Assembly (NCBI GenBank): GCA_003086555.1
Contig: QEFN01000013.1
Coordinates: 1-25,579 of the forward strand
Direction of reading: 5' to 3'
DNA: 25,579 nucleotides
From: Sulfolobus sp. SCGC AB-777_G06
GTDB lineage: Archaea > Thermoproteota > Thermoprotei_A > Sulfolobales > Sulfolobaceae
A program made the translations under genes and the position numbers. This document shows, in pieces, positions 22,968 through 25,579 of this stretch. The number at the start of each line of letters is the position of its first letter. Positions within the stretch are counted from its first letter, which is position 1. The notes beneath the pieces are model-generated. The model saw nothing but the letters and a program-made list of their open reading frames with translations. It had not been told where the DNA came from and made no database searches.

Positions 22968-23476
22968 ATTATTGTTTTATTTTACCTCAAGAACTAAGAA
23001 ACCAATTGGCAAAACCGTACGGTATTCTTTTCACAAACAATGCCGAACTTCTCCACTTTCTTAAATCTAGGAAAAACTCGAGAATAATAACAGTTGGTGA
23101 TGTTGTAACTAAGACTGTATTAGACCTTAACTTAACTCCTTTACTGTCATTAGTAGACGGAAAAACTAGGCGTAAGTTTAATATCGAAAAGAGGACAGTC
23201 ATGGAAAGGGTAAAAAACGAAGCCGGGCTGATAAGGTTATCAGCAATTTCGAAAATTAAAGAACTGCTTGAGATTGACTCGGGTACTAGTAAGGTCGTGT
23301 ATGTGGAGGGTGAAGAGGATTTATTAGTAATTCCAATAGTAATTTACGGAAAAGACGGAGATATTATACTTTATGGTCAACCGTATGCAGGAGCCGTTGT
23401 CCTAATAATAGACGATCTAATAAGAAGAAGAGTAATGGAAATCTTCACCAAGTTTAGGATAGTTAAGTGTGAATAA
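22940..23476 (+). CDS. GTP-dependent dephospho-CoA kinase (DUF359)
   Basis: This enzyme makes the last step of archaeal coenzyme A synthesis, phosphorylating dephospho-CoA with GTP; it is unrelated to bacterial CoaE. The 178-residue protein shows PYGILFTNN, IITVGDVVTKTVLDL, VDGKTRRK, VYVEGEEDLLVIPIVIYG and VLYGQP/GAVVLI-like strands (ILYGQPYAGAVVLI), matching the DUF359 family. The start is GTG 22940 inside the spt4 3' end. Operon position after spt4 is common in archaea. It is convergent with apgM, with a C/D RNA candidate in the gap. Confidence 0.9.
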   Translation: MEIRDYSQVDYCFILPQELRNQLAKPYGILFTNNAELLHFLKSRKNSRIITVGDVVTKTVLDLNLTPLLSLVDGKTRRKFNIEKRTVMERVKNEAGLIRLSAISKIKELLEIDSGTSKVVYVEGEEDLLVIPIVIYGKDGDIILYGQPYAGAVVLIIDDLIRRRVMEIFTKFRIVKCE

Positions 23477-23478
23477 AA

Positions 23479-23535
23479 ACATCCGACCTGCGCGGGCTCA
23501 TCACTTGTCAGCCCTTTCGAGCTTCTTCATCTTTG
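23479..23535 (-). ncRNA. Candidate box C/D guide sRNA at the 3' end of apgM
   Basis: On the minus strand the order is a C-like ATGAAGA (23530-23524), a 12-nt spacer AGCTCGAAAGGG, a perfect D' CTGA (23511-23508), CAA, a perfect C' GTGATGA (23504-23498), a 12-nt spacer GCCCGCGCAGGT, and a D-like CGGA (23485-23482). AAACA before and TGTTT after could form a terminal stem. Two spacers of exactly 12 nt with 3 nt between the internal boxes are the hallmark of archaeal C/D RNAs. The second guide extends into its D-like box as complement of CCGACCTGC, which resembles a conserved stretch of 23S rRNA domain IV as I remember it. It starts about 6 nt past the apgM stop and may be processed from that mRNA. 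Confidence 0.65.
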
Positions 23536-23540
23536 TTTCT

Positions 23541-24785
23541 TTACGCACCGTATTTTTCTGCTCTATAAGAGTAGTTAAGTAATAAGTTCATTACATCAAG
23601 CCCCCTTATTCTTAGAGTTCCCTTTCGAGCTTCTCTTTCGTTGAAGTCCTTAACGTCATCGAAGACTAAATTACTATATGGCATATAGAGCATAAACGGT
23701 ACTGGATCCCCCGTGTGTTCTCTAACTTCTACTGGTGTGGCATGATCTCCAGTTATTGCAATTACTATCTCACTTCCAAATCTATCAAGAATCTTTCCGA
23801 TCATTTTGTCAATCATCTCTATAGCATATTTTTTACCTTCCACATTTCCGTCATGAGAAGCTGCATCCGTAGCCTTTAAGTGCAAAAAGACGAAGTCGTA
23901 GTCGTTCAGCAATTTCGCAGCCTCCTCTGCCTTACCGATGTAATTGGTGTCCAATCCTCCGGTGGCTCCAACTGGGGTCACTACTTTCATTCCTAACTGC
24001 TCGCATATTCCCTTAATTAACGCAGTTGCAGAAACTGCTGCAGCCTTCAGCTTAGTGTAGCTTTCGAACGCGGGTAATTCTTCGTACTCCGAAGCTCCTC
24101 TTAGTAAGATAATATTAGCCGGTAGTTCTCCCTTTTCTATTCTCTTCTTGTTATACTCAGATTGTGAAAGGACTTCGTAAATCCTCTTCGTAAGTTTATT
24201 TACTATCTCGGCTGTCCTTTTTGCTGCATCACTATTTGTTAGTGGGCTACTATCAAGAACTTTTTTACCGACTTCATGGGGGTCTGTGTCGGATATTTTA
24301 TCGCTCAGACCTTTACCTCTCAATACTACAGCTACTCTATGTTCTGTACCGTGGAAGAACTTCACTTCAACTCCATCGATCTCTTTTATTTTCTCGTTGA
24401 GCTCTCTTACGAGGTCTTCAGCCTCTTCTATCTTTCTACCAGCCCTCCTATCCTTAACTATGAAATCATTGTCTACTGTTGCAAAATTACCCCTAAAAGC
24501 TACATCTCCTCCTTTTAACCTAGCCCCAGCCCCTATAGCTTCAAATGCTCCTCTTCCTTTGTAGAACTTTTTTGGATCTAGGCCAAATATAGAAAGATGG
24601 GAAGTGTCACTTCCTGCAACTACACCCGGTGAAATAGGATCCATCAGACCGACCAGTGAAGATTTAAGCAACTCCCTCACAGTAGGTTTGTCTACAGCTT
24701 CTAAAGGTGTCTTATAATTCAACTTACTTATTGGTCTGTCACCTAATCCGTCGGCAATGAAAAGAAGAATCTTGTAGTGTTTCAT
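23541..24785 (-). CDS. apgM: 2,3-bisphosphoglycerate-independent phosphoglycerate mutase, archaeal type
   Basis: ApgM interconverts 3- and 2-phosphoglycerate in glycolysis and gluconeogenesis. It belongs to the alkaline phosphatase superfamily with two metal ions. Visible are the first metal Asp in [10 protein letters not shown] (about 9-18), the nucleophile region [14 protein letters not shown] (about 58-71), [39 protein letters not shown] with metal ligands, and [19 protein letters not shown] (about 346-364). The 414 residues fit. ATG 24785 overlaps the AAA ATPase stop (ATGA), so the two are in one operon. Confidence 0.95.
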   Translation of the reverse strand: MKHYKILLFIADGLGDRPISKLNYKTPLEAVDKPTVRELLKSSLVGLMDPISPGVVAGSDTSHLSIFGLDPKKFYKGRGAFEAIGAGARLKGGDVAFRGNFATVDNDFIVKDRRAGRKIEEAEDLVRELNEKIKEIDGVEVKFFHGTEHRVAVVLRGKGLSDKISDTDPHEVGKKVLDSSPLTNSDAAKRTAEIVNKLTKRIYEVLSQSEYNKKRIEKGELPANIILLRGASEYEELPAFESYTKLKAAAVSATALIKGICEQLGMKVVTPVGATGGLDTNYIGKAEEAAKLLNDYDFVFLHLKATDAASHDGNVEGKKYAIEMIDKMIGKILDRFGSEIVIAITGDHATPVEVREHTGDPVPFMLYMPYSNLVFDDVKDFNEREARKGTLRIRGLDVMNLLLNYSYRAEKYGA

Positions 24786-25579
24786 GCTATCGACCTCTTC
24801 AATTCCTTAGCCATTCTCTCATATCTTTGTATATCAGCTTGGGTTACACTAGCTCTCACTATCTCAAGTGCCTTCATGAAATCTGATTTAGTTACTTTAA
24901 CTTGTGCTTTATTATTCATACATTCTCTCATATTCTTTAAGTAACATTCTTCACTATTATCTTTACCTTGGCAAGAATTTCTGCTTTGTTGGTCACAATC
25001 TCTATAAGCTTGCCTCATGGCGTTAATTGTAGCTTCTCTTACTAAAGCCTCTAAGTCTGCTCCAGTATATCCTTCCGTTTTTTCGGCTATCTCCTCTAAT
25101 GTTACGTCTTCGGCTAGTGGGACGTTCTTTGTGTGTACTTTTAGTATTTCTAGTCTTGCTTTTTTGTCTGGTGGTGGTACGTAGATTAGTCTGTCGAATC
25201 TACCTGGTCTAAGTAATGCAGGGTCTAAGATATCAGGCCTATTAGTAGCAGCAATAACAACTACATTCTCAAGTTTCTCTATTCCGTCCATTTCAGCTAA
25301 TAGTTGGTTGACTATTCTTTCAGTAACACCACTATCTACTGAAAGTCCTCTCATTGGTGCTATTGCGTCTATTTCGTCGAAGAATATTACTGTTGGTGCT
25401 GCTTGTCTTGCTTTTCTGAATATTTCTCTTATTGCTTTTTCGCTTTCTCCTACCCATTTTGATAGTACTTCTGGTCCTCTTACTGCTATGAAGTTTGCTC
25501 CGCTTTCTGTTGCTACTGCTTTTGCCAGCATTGTTTTACCAGTCCCAGGTGGGCCAAATAAAAGAATACCCTTAGGCGG
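24782..25579 (-). CDS. Cdc48/VAT-type AAA ATPase, C-terminal D2 part (cut by window end)
   Basis: This is the C-terminal AAA module of a p97-like unfoldase that extracts and unfolds proteins, in archaea probably for the proteasome. The visible frame starts [16 protein letters not shown] (Walker A), then [12 protein letters not shown], Walker [10 protein letters not shown], sensor 1 AATNRPD and the arginine fingers region LLRPGRFDR, then the lid with [14 protein letters not shown]. About 265 residues are in the window; the N-domain and D1 are outside. Within the lid a Cys-bearing insertion (C at DCDQ, NSCQG, EECYL, RECMN) is unusual for this family. It overlaps apgM by 4 nt. The protein could also be another two-domain CDC48 paralogue. 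Confidence 0.92.
   Translation of the reverse strand, partial: PPKGILLFGPPGTGKTMLAKAVATESGANFIAVRGPEVLSKWVGESEKAIREIFRKARQAAPTVIFFDEIDAIAPMRGLSVDSGVTERIVNQLLAEMDGIEKLENVVVIAATNRPDILDPALLRPGRFDRLIYVPPPDKKARLEILKVHTKNVPLAEDVTLEEIAEKTEGYTGADLEALVREATINAMRQAYRDCDQQSRNSCQGKDNSEECYLKNMRECMNNKAQVKVTKSDFMKALEIVRASVTQADIQRYERMAKELKRSIA

Noticed and set aside
24276..24564. Two plus-strand frames opposite apgM
   Set aside because: They are shadows of a strongly conserved gene and show no motif of their own.

Overview
The window comes from a thermoacidophilic crenarchaeon of the order Sulfolobales. The markers are an Rpo13 RNA polymerase subunit, two of the three subunits of the heterotrimeric PCNA clamp, three tRNA genes that all carry short introns after position 37, a cbf5 gene split by a pre-mRNA intron, archaeal-type riboflavin genes, and tightly overlapping leaderless gene clusters in AT-rich DNA. 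I cannot fix the genus from sequence alone.

Region 1 (1-1750) is decaying accessory DNA. It holds the 3' end of an IS630-family transposase, then a minus-strand trehalose locus (a DUF5752-like gene followed by treT) inactivated by nonsense codons, frameshifts and a truncation next to the IS end.

Region 2 (1800-2740) is an RNA-gene block: tRNA-Gly(TCC), tRNA-Phe(GAA) and tRNA-Ser(TGA), plus two non-coding RNA candidates read from the sequence. These are a box H/ACA guide RNA at about 2155-2232 (minus), which appears to share one TATA box with tRNA-Phe, and a box C/D-like RNA at about 1817-1876 (minus), divergent from tRNA-Gly. A second C/D-like RNA lies at about 23479-23535 (minus), just after apgM.

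Region 3 (2774-7440, minus) carries rpl14e, intron-containing cbf5 and an MTS-type methyltransferase as one unit, preceded by an Lhr-family helicase. Region 4 (7481-10276, plus) is a membrane-anchored HerA-like ATPase, rpo13 and pcna1. Region 5 (10243-13567, minus) is a compact riboflavin operon: ribB, ribC, ribH, GTP cyclohydrolase III and, last, an aminohydrolase-type metalloenzyme that could supply a missing step. Region 6 (13608-14995) is a divergent pair of membrane proteins.

Region 7 (14966-19838) has cbiA and cbiX (cobalamin synthesis, minus) around a plus-strand cluster of pcna3, a two-protein MetE-type methionine synthase and rps15. Region 8 (19902-23476, plus) is an information-processing cluster: rps6e, aIF2-gamma, a PIN-domain protein, rpo7, spt4 and GTP-dependent dephospho-CoA kinase. 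Region 9 (23541-25579, minus) is apgM preceded by the C-terminal part of a Cdc48/VAT-type AAA ATPase that runs off the window.

The most interesting signals are in RNA biology: previously unannotated guide RNAs, a shared bidirectional TATA element, and a 22-nt intron that splits the codon for the catalytic Asp of Cbf5, the enzyme that uses H/ACA RNAs. Metabolically, the hydrolase in the riboflavin operon is the best lead.
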